Assembly: GCF_001434365.1 (NCBI RefSeq) | Contig: NZ_AZFN01000012.1 | Span: forward strand, 1 to 64,000 | Length of the DNA: 64,000 nucleotides | Direction of reading: 5' to 3' | Source: Limosilactobacillus gastricus DSM 16045 | Lineage (GTDB): Bacteria; Bacillota; Bacilli; Lactobacillales; Lactobacillaceae | Part shown: one piece after another, positions 55,347-64,000 of the stretch | Position numbering within the stretch: the stretch's first letter is position 1 | Layout: each line of letters begins with the position of its first letter | The notes under the pieces: model-generated | What the model was told of the DNA's origin: nothing | The model's input: the letters and a program-made list of their open reading frames with translations, nothing else | Databases searched by the model: none | Program-made: the position numbers and the translations under genes

Positions 55347-56531
55347 TTAGTTATGCATATAATCGCGGGTCATTGGGAGACTCTTTCCAGACGCTCCCTT
55401 GGTGATTAGGTATTGAATGACGTCAATATTACCAGATTCAAAGGAAGCGGCGCAGGCTTGGAGATATAGATCCCACATGAGCACAAAGCGTTCGCCCATC
55501 ATATCGGTGATTTCACCGCGATACTCATTAAAGTTGCGATCCCAGATTTCTAGGGTTCGTTGGTAATGACGCCGCAGCATTTCCATGTCGGCGATTTGTA
55601 AGTGGGCATCTTCGATATGACCGATTAATTCAGTTAGACCAGCGATGTAACCACCAGGGAAGATATATTTATCGATCCAGCCGTTGTAGGCCCCTCCCTG
55701 TTGCCGAGTGATCCCGTGGATTAAGGCGACTCCATCATCTTTGAGATAACGAGCTACATCTTGGAAGTAAAGGCCTAAGTTTTCCTTCCCGACGTGTTCA
55801 AACATCCCCACGGAAGTGATGTAATCCCATTGCTGATCACCGAGTTCACGGTAATCAATCAAGTGGACTTCGGCAACGTCAGCTAAGTGCTCTTCATCGA
55901 TCGTCCGTTGCACATGTTTAAATTGCTCTTCACTTAAAGTTACCCCGGTAACCTTAAGACCGTATTCACGTGCCGCAGTCAGCATTAAGGTTCCCCAGCC
56001 ACATCCAATATCGAGTAAGGCTTTGCCGGGTTGAGGATCAAGCTTCTTTAAAATATGATGAACTTTATCAATTTGGGCTTGCTCTAAATCGTTATCGACA
56101 TTGTTGTCAGTGAAGTAGGCACAGGAATAGGTCATGGTTGGATCTAACCAAATTTGATAGAAATCATTCCCAACATCGTAGTGACTTTGTACATCATTTT
56201 TACTTTGTTGTTCACTATGACCACGTTGCTTGGGTAAGAAGCGCCGATATTTGGAGCTACGCATAAAGCTGTCGGCACTGTTGTAAGCCGCGAAGATAAG
56301 CTTTTGCAGACTACCATCGACTTCGATTTTCTTATCCATAATGGCTTCACCTAGGGTAATCGAAGCGTTTTTGGTGATTTCGCGGATACTAATCTTTTCA
56401 TTGAATTTAATCGTAACTTCCGGTTCGCCGTCACCGTAAATTGCTGACCGGCCATCCCAATAAATAACTTTGACGGTTAAACCATTAAAAGACCGACTAA
56501 GTAATTGCTTATAAAAAGTTTTCTCTAACAT
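55347..56531 (-). CDS. cfa: cyclopropane-fatty-acyl-phospholipid synthase
   Basis: Methylates unsaturated phospholipid acyl chains with SAM to make cyclopropane lipids, a membrane stress adaptation. The 394-aa protein has the SAM motif [13 protein letters not shown] near residue 165, the [16 protein letters not shown] block and the [21 protein letters not shown] region near the active site. GAGGGAC precedes the ATG. It appears to be transcribed alone, divergent from the AI-2E family gene. No clear terminator was seen. Confidence 0.94.
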   Translation of the reverse strand: MLEKTFYKQLLSRSFNGLTVKVIYWDGRSAIYGDGEPEVTIKFNEKISIREITKNASITLGEAIMDKKIEVDGSLQKLIFAAYNSADSFMRSSKYRRFLPKQRGHSEQQSKNDVQSHYDVGNDFYQIWLDPTMTYSCAYFTDNNVDNDLEQAQIDKVHHILKKLDPQPGKALLDIGCGWGTLMLTAAREYGLKVTGVTLSEEQFKHVQRTIDEEHLADVAEVHLIDYRELGDQQWDYITSVGMFEHVGKENLGLYFQDVARYLKDDGVALIHGITRQQGGAYNGWIDKYIFPGGYIAGLTELIGHIEDAHLQIADMEMLRRHYQRTLEIWDRNFNEYRGEITDMMGERFVLMWDLYLQACAASFESGNIDVIQYLITKGASGKSLPMTRDYMHN

Positions 56532-56660
56532 AAATGTCCCTCAAATATAAATTAAATATTTATCTTAGTATACACCTTCTCAAATAGTGATGTAATTAAT
56601 ATGGTGCAGGGATAAAGCGATTTTGTTAAGATAGCAGTAATCAAACATTGGAGGAAACAG

Positions 56661-57707
56661 ATGGAAAGTTCTTGGCAACGATTTATCAATAACACAATCT
56701 TACGACGGACCGTAGTATTGGTCGCCATTATCTTTGTATTATGGTATGTTCGGGCCGTTATGACGGAAATTTTATTGACCTTTATTTTTACTTATTTAAT
56801 CGTTCATTGGTTACGGTTAGTTCAGCGGTGGTTACCCAAATTACCAACGGCCATTACCGCCGTTGTTACTTATGCGATTATTATTTTCTTGGCCTATGTT
56901 GGGCTGACCAAGTATATGCCGATCCTCATTAACCAAATCGTTCGGATGGTCGATTACGTGATTAATTTTTCGCAAAGTAATGATATGACTTGGTTTACCC
57001 AATATATTACCCGTTATGTCAGCATGTCGACCATTACTACCCAGCTTCGTCACTGGGTCACGATTGGGATTAGTACTTTAACTAGTGTGGGGACCTTTAG
57101 TTTCTCCTTTGTCATGGCCGTGATTTTAAGTTTCTTCTATTCCATTGAATTGAAACAAATGAATGGCTTTTCTCGCTCCTTTTTGGATAGTAATGTGGCC
57201 GGTTGGTTCTTCCGGGACCTATATTACTTTGGTCAGAAGTTTGTAAATACTTTTGGGGTCGTCCTTGAGGCCCAATTCTTTATCGCTATCACCAATACTG
57301 TTATTACGACGGTTTGCTTAATCGTAATGCAAATGCCACAGATTGTTGCCTTGTCAGTAATGGTCTTTGCCTTCTCATTAGTGCCGGTGGCTGGGGTTAT
57401 TATTTCCCTCATTCCATTGTGTATGGTTGGTTATAGCACTGGTGGGATCAAGTACATTATTTACATTCTAATTATGATTGCGGTAATTCACGTAATTGAA
57501 GCTTATGTCTTAAATCCGAAATTCATGGCTTCGCGGACCCAACTACCAATTTTTTATACCTTCGTCGTGCTTTTGGTTGGTGAACATTTCTTTGGCGTTT
57601 GGGGCCTAATTGTCGGGGTGCCAATATTTACCTTCTTCCTCGATATTTTAGGGGTGAAGTCCTTTACTAAATCAAAAACCAACAAAATCAATTTACAAAA
57701 GCGATAA
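56661..57707 (+). CDS. AI-2E family transporter (PerM-like)
   Basis: A 348-aa membrane protein with about eight membrane segments of the UPF0118/AI-2E exporter family: N-terminal pair, extracytoplasmic stretch (about 85-140), then the conserved PIFYTFVVLLVGEHFFGVWG C-terminal region. Members export small solutes or exchange sodium and protons; the actual substrate is unknown. TTGGAGGAAAC precedes the ATG. Confidence 0.85.
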   Translation: MESSWQRFINNTILRRTVVLVAIIFVLWYVRAVMTEILLTFIFTYLIVHWLRLVQRWLPKLPTAITAVVTYAIIIFLAYVGLTKYMPILINQIVRMVDYVINFSQSNDMTWFTQYITRYVSMSTITTQLRHWVTIGISTLTSVGTFSFSFVMAVILSFFYSIELKQMNGFSRSFLDSNVAGWFFRDLYYFGQKFVNTFGVVLEAQFFIAITNTVITTVCLIVMQMPQIVALSVMVFAFSLVPVAGVIISLIPLCMVGYSTGGIKYIIYILIMIAVIHVIEAYVLNPKFMASRTQLPIFYTFVVLLVGEHFFGVWGLIVGVPIFTFFLDILGVKSFTKSKTNKINLQKR

Positions 57708-57708
57708 G

Positions 57709-57763
57709 TTCGTATATTATTAACTTGTAAATAAAACGTAGCTGATAATGTTCGTGAAAAGGA
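57709..57763 (+). promoter_or_regulatory. fhs leader with two GTTCG (PurR-like) half sites
   Basis: AAGTTCGTATATT (57707-57719) and AATGTTCGTGAAA (57749-57760) each resemble the inverted PurR box AWWGTTCGGWWWT. They lie in the same orientation, not as the inverted pair seen at purE. Weak promoter TTAACT-N18-GATAAT between them. Confidence 0.35.
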
Positions 57764-57770
57764 GAAAATC

Positions 57771-59432
57771 ATGCCAACGGATTTAGAAATTGCTAGTCAA
57801 GCTAAAATGCAACCAATTAGCGAAATTGCTGCCTCAATTGGTTTAAGTGCCGATGATATTGAACAATACGGAAAGTATAAGGCCAAGATAAATTTGCCAG
57901 TTAAGGAAACACCGGACAAAAAACATAGGTTGGTCTTGGTTACTTCTATTAATCCAACTCCAGCGGGCGAAGGTAAATCAACCATTCTAGTTGGTTTGGG
58001 AGATGCTCTAGCGAAGTTAAATCACCAAACGATTATTGCCATGCGGGAACCATCGATGGGACCGGTATTTGGTGTTAAGGGGGGTGCTACTGGGGGTGGT
58101 TACAGCCAAGTAGTCCCAATGGAGGATATTAACTTACACTTCACGGGGGATTTTCATGCCCTCACGAGTGCTAATAATACTTTAGCAGCCTTGATTGATA
58201 ATTATATTATGCGGGATAATGCCCTTGGCCTTGATCCACGGCGGATTATCTGGAAACGGGTTGAGGACGTTAATGATCGGGCCCTTCGGAATGTAGTAAC
58301 TGGTTTAGGTGGCCTTATGCAAGGCGTTCCACGTGAAACTGGTTTTGATATTACGCCAGCTTCAGAATTGATGGCAATTTTGTGTTTGTCGACTGATTTA
58401 ATGGATCTCAAGCGGCGGGTCAACCAAATTGTGGTTGGTTACACCTACCAAAAAGAACCGGTAACGGTGGAACAATTAGGTTTTGCGGATGCCATCACGA
58501 TTCTTTTAAAGGATGCCATTAAGCCAAACTTAGTTCAGACTTTAGCTCACACTCCAGCCATTGTGCATGGAGGACCATTCGCTAATATCGCCCATGGATG
58601 TAACAGTGTGCTCGCTACGAAGACAGCCCTACAACTGGCTGACTATACCGTAATGGAAGCCGGCTTTGGGGCTGACTTAGGGGCTGAAAAGTTCATGGAC
58701 ATTAAGACGCGGGCTTTGGATAAGCATCCAGACGCCGTGGTGGTCGTGGCAACTGTGCGGGCTTTGAAGTACAACGGTGGGGCACAATTAGCTGATCTGC
58801 AAAATGAAGATTTAGATGCTTTACAAAATGGTCTGAAGAACTTGAACCGTCATATTCAAAACGTTCAACGCTTTGGCGTACCAATGGTTGTTGCCATTAA
58901 CCATTTTGTATCTGATACGGATGCGGAATTAGCGATGATTACCGAAAATTGCCAATCGCTAGGGGTTAATGTTGTGACAGCCGATGCCTGGGCGAAGGGC
59001 GGTGAAGGTACCTTAGATCTAGCTGAAGAAGTGGTCCGCTTGGCAGATCAACCAGCTGATTTTCACCATCTCTACTCGCTGGATCAAACGATTGAAGAAA
59101 AAGTGACTACCATCGCGACGAAAGTTTATGGGGCCGCCCGGGTTGAATTTAGCAAGAAAGCGAAGAACCAATTAAAACAATTCGCTGACCGTGGCTGGAA
59201 TGACATGCCTGTATGTATTGCTAAGACCCAATATTCCTTTACGGATGATCAAACTCAATTAGGTGCGCCAACTGATTTTGTCTTCCACATTCGGGAATTT
59301 GTACCCAAATTAGGGGCTGGTTTCGTAGTTGCTTTGTCAGGGAATATGTTAACCATGCCAGGTCTTTCAAAGACTCCCGCAGCGGTTAAGATGACCATTG
59401 ACGAAGAGGGAACGATTACTGGTTTATTCTAA
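57771..59432 (+). CDS. fhs: formate--tetrahydrofolate ligase
   Basis: Makes 10-formyl-THF from formate, THF and ATP, feeding purine synthesis and formyl-Met. The 553-aa protein has the nucleotide motif [13 protein letters not shown] near residue 63, the [19 protein letters not shown] block and the C-terminal GNMLTMPGL motif. AAAGGAG precedes the ATG. Its closeness to purine genes and possible PurR half sites fit a role in purine supply. Confidence 0.96.
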   Translation: MPTDLEIASQAKMQPISEIAASIGLSADDIEQYGKYKAKINLPVKETPDKKHRLVLVTSINPTPAGEGKSTILVGLGDALAKLNHQTIIAMREPSMGPVFGVKGGATGGGYSQVVPMEDINLHFTGDFHALTSANNTLAALIDNYIMRDNALGLDPRRIIWKRVEDVNDRALRNVVTGLGGLMQGVPRETGFDITPASELMAILCLSTDLMDLKRRVNQIVVGYTYQKEPVTVEQLGFADAITILLKDAIKPNLVQTLAHTPAIVHGGPFANIAHGCNSVLATKTALQLADYTVMEAGFGADLGAEKFMDIKTRALDKHPDAVVVVATVRALKYNGGAQLADLQNEDLDALQNGLKNLNRHIQNVQRFGVPMVVAINHFVSDTDAELAMITENCQSLGVNVVTADAWAKGGEGTLDLAEEVVRLADQPADFHHLYSLDQTIEEKVTTIATKVYGAARVEFSKKAKNQLKQFADRGWNDMPVCIAKTQYSFTDDQTQLGAPTDFVFHIREFVPKLGAGFVVALSGNMLTMPGLSKTPAAVKMTIDEEGTITGLF

Positions 59433-59433
59433 A

Positions 59434-59461
59434 TGAAAGGATCCGTGGTGATCCTTTTTTA
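59434..59461 (+). terminator. terminator after fhs
   Basis: Hairpin AAAGGATC-CGTGGT-GATCCTTTTTT. Confidence 0.8.
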
Positions 59462-59521
59462 ATTACATTGAAATAAAAATGGGTGTATATTAAGGAAAAC
59501 AAACAAATGGAGGATCTGAAA

Positions 59522-60286
59522 ATGGCTAAAATTGTACAAACCGCTGGACGAGACCGCTTAGGTGATTTTGCACCGGAATTCGCACACTTCAATGATGATG
59601 TTTTGTTTGGTGAAAATTGGAATAACCAAGATATTGATCTTAAAACCCGGAGTATTATCGTTATCTCAGTCTTTATGGGACGGGGGTTAGTAGATGATTC
59701 CCTCAAATTTCATTTGCAAACGGCTAAGAAAAATGGGGTAACCAAGCGTGAAATTGCGGCAATTATTACACATGCGGCTTTTTATGCTGGTTGGCCCGTA
59801 GCGTGGGCAGTTTTTAATTTAGCAAAGGATGTCTGGGATGAGGATGAAGCTAGTACGAGTGATCAAGCCCGGGATGCTTATCAAAAATCACTGTTCTTCC
59901 CGATCGGGAATCCTAACGATGCTTATGCTAAATACTTTGTTGGCCAAAGTTACTTAGCTTCCGTTTGTGAAGATCCTTTCCCAATCCATAATGTTACTTT
60001 TGAACCCGGTTGCCGAAACAATTGGCATATTCACCATGCGGATAAAGGGGGTGGCCAGGCTCTAATCTGCGTTGGTGGACGCGGCTGGTACCAAGAATGG
60101 GGGAAGGACCCGGTAGAAATGACTCCGGGAACGGTGATTGAAATCCCCGCTGGTGTTAAGCATTGGCATGGGGCCGCAGCTGATTCTTGGTTCTCCCACT
60201 TAGCCTTTGGAATTCCGGGAGAAAACCCATCCAATGAATGGTTAGAAGCTGTGTCTGATGAACAGTATCAACAATTAGAAAAATAA
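59522..60286 (+). CDS. carboxymuconolactone decarboxylase-like protein fused to a cupin domain
   Basis: A cytoplasmic protein of about 254 aa. Residues 1-100 form an AhpD/CMD-like helical domain (LKTRSIIVISVFMGRG, LQTAKKNGVTKREIAAII). Residues 145-240 form a cupin with metal ligands HIHHADKGGGQ and the later HWHG. The usual CMD cysteine pair is not visible, so peroxidase activity is doubtful. GGAGG decides the ATG at 59522 over the upstream 59483. Function unknown; a quinone- or lactone-related detoxification role is a guess. Confidence 0.8.
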   Translation: MAKIVQTAGRDRLGDFAPEFAHFNDDVLFGENWNNQDIDLKTRSIIVISVFMGRGLVDDSLKFHLQTAKKNGVTKREIAAIITHAAFYAGWPVAWAVFNLAKDVWDEDEASTSDQARDAYQKSLFFPIGNPNDAYAKYFVGQSYLASVCEDPFPIHNVTFEPGCRNNWHIHHADKGGGQALICVGGRGWYQEWGKDPVEMTPGTVIEIPAGVKHWHGAAADSWFSHLAFGIPGENPSNEWLEAVSDEQYQQLEK

Positions 60287-60297
60287 GATTACAAGGT

Positions 60298-60330
60298 AAG
60301 AAGCTAGCTCACTGGTTAGCTTCTTTTGTT
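60298..60330 (+). terminator. terminator after the CMD-cupin gene
   Basis: Hairpin AAGAAGCTA / TTAGCTTCTTTTG. Confidence 0.8.
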
Positions 60331-60395
60331 TTCCGAACATTAAAAGTAAATAAGAATCAATCGTTCTTGAATTTAGGGGGATTGTTTGGTATTCT
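60328..60395 (+). promoter_or_regulatory. PurR operator and promoter of purEKB
   Basis: PurBox1 GTTTTCCGAACATT (60328-60341) and an inverted PurBox2 ATCGTTCTTGAAT (60360-60372). Then TTGAAT (60367-60372), 17 bp, TATTCT (60390-60395). The box pair overlaps the -35, the usual placement for PurR control. Confidence 0.75.
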
Positions 60396-60422
60396 GAAAA
60401 CAGATTTTGAGGAGGCAATAAA

Positions 60423-60908
60423 ATGAGTCAAATTAGTGTTGTGATGGGTAGTACATCCGACTGGCCCACCGTTAAATTAGCTTGTGATATTCTGGATGAA
60501 TTTGGCGTTGACTATGATAAGCATGTGGTATCAGCTCATCGAATGCCAGACGAAATGTTCGCCTTTGCTAAAAGTGCGGTTGCTAATGGGACTAAGGTGA
60601 TCATTGCTTGTGCTGGGGGTGCAGCGCACTTGCCAGGAATGGTGGCGGCCAATACCCCGTTACCAGTCATTGGGATTCCGGCCAAGACTAGTGCCCTAGG
60701 TGGCATGGATTCTTTATTATCAATTGTTCAAATGCCAGCCGGAATTCCGGTTGCCACAACGGCCATTGGGGCGGCAGGAGCCAAAAATGCCGCTTTGCTA
60801 GCTTTGCAGATTTTAGGAACTAGTGACCCAGCAATTCAAAACCAAATTGTGGAATATCGGCAAAAGATGCATGACCAAGCGGTCGAAAGCGAGGCAGATC
60901 TTGGCTAA
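60423..60908 (+). CDS. purE: N5-carboxyaminoimidazole ribonucleotide mutase PurE
   Basis: Converts N5-CAIR to CAIR in de novo purine synthesis. The 161-aa class I PurE has GSTSDWPT near residues 9-16, VVSAHRMPD near 39-47 and the [10 protein letters not shown] loop. TGAGGAGG precedes the ATG. Overlaps the start of purK, its partner that makes N5-CAIR. Confidence 0.96.
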   Translation: MSQISVVMGSTSDWPTVKLACDILDEFGVDYDKHVVSAHRMPDEMFAFAKSAVANGTKVIIACAGGAAHLPGMVAANTPLPVIGIPAKTSALGGMDSLLSIVQMPAGIPVATTAIGAAGAKNAALLALQILGTSDPAIQNQIVEYRQKMHDQAVESEADLG

Positions 60909-62034
60909 GATGTTATTACCGGGTAGTACGATTGGCATCATTGGCGGTGGTCAGTTAGGGCAAATGATGGCCTTGGATGCCAAAGAGAATGGGATGCAAG
61001 TCGTGATTCTAGATCCCACACCGGCATGTCCAGCTGGTCAAGTGGCTGACCATCAAATCGTCGCGGACTATGATGATTTTTCCGCCATTGAAGAATTAGC
61101 ACATCGGTCCGATGTCTTAACTTATGAATTTGAGAATGTGGATTTAGCTGCTTTAGAAAAAGTCGCTGATCAAGTAGCAATTCCCCAAGGGACGGAATTG
61201 TTGCGGATTACGAAGGATCGCTTACGTGAAAAACGCTTTTTGCGGGTTGCCAAAGTTCAAACCGCTCCCTTCATGGAAGTGGAAAGTGAAGCTGATTTAG
61301 AAAAGGCCTTGGCTTCAATTGGGTATCCTGCCGTTTTAAAGACCGCCCAAGGTGGTTATGATGGTCATGGGCAAGCCGTACTTAAAAGTGCAGCGGATTT
61401 GTCAGCTGCTCAGGCCGTTTTAGCAGCCGGGAGTTGTATCTTAGAAGGCTGGGTTGATTTTGACTTGGAATGCTCCGTGATGGTAGCCCGTAATACGGAT
61501 GGTGAGGTTGTAACTTTCCCAGTCGCCGAAAATATTCATCACAATGAGATTCTTCATAAGACGATTGTCCCAGCACGGATCAGCCCTCAATTACAGGATC
61601 GAGCGCGTCAAATGGCCGTTCAAATTGCGGAACAGTTGGATTTGAAAGGTATCTTAGGGGTGGAAATGTTCGTTAAACGGGATGGCGACATTTATATTAA
61701 TGAGCTGGCACCTCGTCCCCATAATTCTGGTCATTATTCCATAGAGGCCTGTGATTTTTCACAATTCGCCATGCATAACCGGGCCATTTTGAACTGGCCA
61801 TTACCAGAAGTTACCTTATTAAAACCAGCCATTATGGTCAATGTGTTAGGACAACACGTCAAACCAGTTCAAGCACTGATTTCTCAAAAGTCAAATTGGC
61901 ATTTTCATGATTATGGAAAAGCAGAATCACGTGAGAACCGTAAAATGGGGCACGTCACAATTTTGACAGATGATTTAGAAACCACCCTTGCTGAAATTGC
62001 GGATACCAAAGTTTGGCAAGCAGAAGAACAATAG
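60901..62034 (+). CDS. purK: 5-(carboxyamino)imidazole ribonucleotide synthase PurK
   Basis: ATP-grasp enzyme making N5-CAIR from AIR and bicarbonate. The protein of about 377 aa has an N-terminal dinucleotide-like fold ([12 protein letters not shown]), the ATP-grasp middle ([21 protein letters not shown]) and the [23 protein letters not shown] motif. GAGG with 6 bp spacing favours the TTG start at 60901, overlapping the purE stop. The ATG at 60910 is the alternative. Confidence 0.93.
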   Translation: MAKMLLPGSTIGIIGGGQLGQMMALDAKENGMQVVILDPTPACPAGQVADHQIVADYDDFSAIEELAHRSDVLTYEFENVDLAALEKVADQVAIPQGTELLRITKDRLREKRFLRVAKVQTAPFMEVESEADLEKALASIGYPAVLKTAQGGYDGHGQAVLKSAADLSAAQAVLAAGSCILEGWVDFDLECSVMVARNTDGEVVTFPVAENIHHNEILHKTIVPARISPQLQDRARQMAVQIAEQLDLKGILGVEMFVKRDGDIYINELAPRPHNSGHYSIEACDFSQFAMHNRAILNWPLPEVTLLKPAIMVNVLGQHVKPVQALISQKSNWHFHDYGKAESRENRKMGHVTILTDDLETTLAEIADTKVWQAEEQ

Positions 62035-62046
62035 GAGAACTAATTT

Positions 62047-63342
62047 ATGATTGATCGTTATACTCGCCCAGAAATGGGTGCCATTTGGACGGATGAAAAC
62101 AAATACAATTGTTGGCTAGCGGTGGAAATCGCGGTCGATGAAGCTTGGGCCGAAGCAGGTCATATTCCGGCAGAAGATGTTGAAAAGATTAAGCAAAATG
62201 CTAAATTTAGTGTTGACCGAATCAATGAAATCGAAGCCGTTACCCACCACGACGTGATTGCTTTCACCCGGACAGTTTCGGAATCCTTGGGGGATGAAAA
62301 GAAGTGGGTACATTACGGTTTGACGAGTACTGATGTGGTTGATACGGCGCAAGGTTACCAATTAAAACAAGCTAATGATATCTTACGTCAAGATTTACAA
62401 GACTTTATCGATATTCTAGCCAAGCGAGCCCTTGAATTTAAGGACACGGTTTGCATGGGTCGGACGCATGGGATTCATGCGGAACCAACGACTTTTGGTC
62501 TGAAGTTTGCCCGTTGGTATGCGGAATTAAAGCGGGATCAAGAACGCTTTGAACACGCTGCTAAAGGGGTTGAAGCGGGTAAGATTAGCGGGGCCGTTGG
62601 GACTTTTGCCGAAGTTGATCCTTTCATCCAAGATGCTGTCTGTAAAAAACTAGGCCTGCATTCGCAAGAGATTTCGACGCAAGTCTTACCAAGGGACCTC
62701 CATGCCGAATACATTGCTGCCATGGCACTTTGTGCTACCAGCATTGAAAATATTGCTACCGAAATTCGGGCTTTACAACGGACCGAAATTCATGAAGTTG
62801 AAGAACACTTTGCTAAGGGCCAAAAAGGTTCTTCCGCGATGCCACACAAGCGGAATCCGATCGGTTCAGAAAATATGACCGGGATGGCTCGTTTATTGCG
62901 TGGGCACGTGGTGACGGCGTACGAAAATGATGCCCTTTGGCACGAACGTGATATTTCACACTCCAGTGCCGAACGGGTGATCTTGCCAGATACCACGATT
63001 GGTCTTGATTACATGCTTCACCGGATGGGCAATATTTTGAAGAATCTAGATGTCTTCCCTGAAACGATGAAGCGGAACATGGATAAGACCTTAGGTTTGA
63101 TTTACAGTGGCCGGGTTCTGTTGAAGTTAGTGGAAAGCGGCTTGAGTCGGGAAGCGGCTTATGATTTAATTCAACCTTACACTGCTAAGTGTTGGGCTGA
63201 ACAAATCCCATTCCGGCCTTTGCTAGAAGCCGATCCAACTATTCAAAAGCAATTATCAAAGGAAAAATTAGATGAAGCCTTTGATTACCACTGGCACTTA
63301 CGTAATGTTGACGAAATTTTCCATCGCGTTGGTCTAGATTAA
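62047..63342 (+). CDS. purB: adenylosuccinate lyase
   Basis: Cleaves SAICAR and adenylosuccinate, acting twice in purine synthesis. The 431-aa fumarase-superfamily protein has the catalytic-loop signature [16 protein letters not shown] near 258-273, the His motif [14 protein letters not shown] near 138-151 and [11 protein letters not shown]. It follows purK after 12 bp with AGGAGAAC. A terminator separates it from purC. Confidence 0.96.
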   Translation: MIDRYTRPEMGAIWTDENKYNCWLAVEIAVDEAWAEAGHIPAEDVEKIKQNAKFSVDRINEIEAVTHHDVIAFTRTVSESLGDEKKWVHYGLTSTDVVDTAQGYQLKQANDILRQDLQDFIDILAKRALEFKDTVCMGRTHGIHAEPTTFGLKFARWYAELKRDQERFEHAAKGVEAGKISGAVGTFAEVDPFIQDAVCKKLGLHSQEISTQVLPRDLHAEYIAAMALCATSIENIATEIRALQRTEIHEVEEHFAKGQKGSSAMPHKRNPIGSENMTGMARLLRGHVVTAYENDALWHERDISHSSAERVILPDTTIGLDYMLHRMGNILKNLDVFPETMKRNMDKTLGLIYSGRVLLKLVESGLSREAAYDLIQPYTAKCWAEQIPFRPLLEADPTIQKQLSKEKLDEAFDYHWHLRNVDEIFHRVGLD

Positions 63343-63370
63343 AGTAGTTAAAGATAGATCTTAATAAAGT

Positions 63371-63402
63371 TAAGGGTTTGGCAGCTTGCCAAACCCTTTT
63401 TA
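63371..63402 (+). terminator. terminator after purB
   Basis: Perfect hairpin AAGGGTTTGGCA-GCT-TGCCAAACCCTTTTT. Confidence 0.9.
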
Positions 63403-63427
63403 TCTGGGGACGATTAAATCACAATCA

Positions 63428-63504
63428 AAACACGAACAATAAAGATCAAAAGTCAATTAAATGTTTTGAGATCAGTTGACCTTTACTATGGTGATTGTTA
63501 TTCT
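63428..63504 (+). promoter_or_regulatory. PurR operator and promoter of purC
   Basis: PurBox1 AAACACGAACAATA (63428-63441) and a degenerate inverted box AATGTTTTGAGAT (63460-63472). Then TTGACC (63476-63481), 17 bp, TATTCT (63499-63504). The -10 hexamer and spacing equal those of purE. Confidence 0.65.
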
Positions 63505-63574
63505 ATGTATGAATAACGAATAAACGCTATTTTAGTCGTATCAAAGTTCGGATTTAACCAAAAGGAGATAACCG

Positions 63575-64000
63575 ATGAGTGAGTTGTTATATGCCGGAAA
63601 GGCTAAGGAAATGTGGTCAACCGATGATCCAGAAGTATTGCGGGTCGTATATTTAGATCAAGCCACCGCTTTTAATGGGAAAGAAAAGGAACATTTTGCT
63701 GGTAAAGGACATGCTGCTCATGCAATTTCCAATTTAGTTTTCCATTATTTAAAGGATCATGGAATTACGACTCATTTATTGGAAACTATTTCACCGACCG
63801 AAGATCTAGTGAAAAAGTGTGAGATGGTTCCCTTAGAATTCGTCACCCGGAATGTGGTGGCGGGGCACTTTGCTAGTCGTTATGGTTTAGATGAGGGCGC
63901 CGACTTAAAGCCTGCGGTTGAAGAAACTTTTTATAAGAGTGATCCCTTGGATGATCCTTTTATTAATGCTTCGTCTGCTAATGCGTTAGGAATCGCCACT
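63575..64000 (+). CDS. purC: SAICAR synthase PurC (partial, runs off the window)
   Basis: Ligates aspartate to CAIR. The first 142 codons are present, starting MSELLYAGKAKEMW. The nucleotide-binding strand YAGKAKEM and the motifs FNGKEKEHFAGKG and PLEFVTRNVVAGHFASRYG are typical of PurC. AAAGGAG precedes the ATG. It has its own PurR-controlled promoter and is probably the first gene of the main pur operon beyond the window. Confidence 0.94.
   Translation, partial: MSELLYAGKAKEMWSTDDPEVLRVVYLDQATAFNGKEKEHFAGKGHAAHAISNLVFHYLKDHGITTHLLETISPTEDLVKKCEMVPLEFVTRNVVAGHFASRYGLDEGADLKPAVEETFYKSDPLDDPFINASSANALGIAT

Overview
The window reads as a low-to-moderate G+C Gram-positive chromosome of the family Lactobacillaceae. 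The evidence is the dlt operon led by a tiny dltX gene, T-box leaders on serS, trpS, tyrS and an amino-acid permease, an FMN riboswitch on ribD-ribE-ribBA-ribH, PurR-type and CcpA-type (cre) operators, a CBS-less IMP dehydrogenase, and the rsmG-noc-parB-DUF951-ychF-guaB neighbourhood typical of the origin-proximal region. The genus cannot be fixed by eye. No tRNA, rRNA, CRISPR or prophage was seen.

Layout. 1-30 may be the right end of an IS3-family element. 91-4700: dltXABCD on the minus strand (teichoic-acid D-alanylation), divergent from sbcDC. 8.5-13.5 kb: an orphan PhoP-like regulator divergent from pstSCAB-phoU. 13.5-16.4 kb: T-box/serS and a secondary-alcohol dehydrogenase. 16.4-23.6 kb: an AT-rich rhamnoside cassette (AraC regulator, two MFS permeases, two GH78 rhamnosidases), bounded on both sides by nearly the same terminator. 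23.6-26.4 kb: trpS and tyrS, each with its own T-box. 26.6-27.1 kb: a small locus with the architecture of an Fst-type type I toxin-antitoxin system, plus a second antitoxin/terminator-like copy. 27.2-31 kb: 2,3-butanediol dehydrogenase, a LysR regulator and a soluble fumarate-reductase-like flavoprotein, with Rex-like motifs. 31-34.5 kb: riboflavin operon. 34.7-38.5 kb: amino-acid ABC transporter and a permease behind an unusual T-box. 38.57-38.78 kb: a structured non-coding RNA. 38.9-41.2 kb: nucleoside transporter and hydrolase. 41.2-47.2 kb: rsmG, noc, parB (no parA), DUF951, ychF, a DUF1129 protein and guaB. 47.3-50.7 kb: ABC exporter plus NarL-type two-component system. 50.8-53.9 kb: VanRS-like pair with a D,D-carboxypeptidase. 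54-55.2 kb: two unknown membrane proteins. 55.3-60.3 kb: cfa, an AI-2E family protein, fhs and a CMD-cupin protein. 60.4-64 kb: purE, purK, purB and the 5' part of purC.

How genes work together. DltXABCD and the VanRS/DacA block act on the cell envelope. Pst-PhoU with the adjacent regulator forms a phosphate-uptake unit. Purine salvage (CNT transporter, nucleoside hydrolase), GuaB, PurEK/PurB/PurC and perhaps Fhs appear to share PurR boxes. The rhamnoside cassette looks like a carbon-source island under cre control. The dehydrogenases and the flavoprotein are probably redox sinks. The least ordinary items are the toxin-antitoxin locus at 26.6-27.1 kb and the structured RNA at 38.57 kb. After them come the AUU-started response regulator and the atypical T-box at 36.97 kb.
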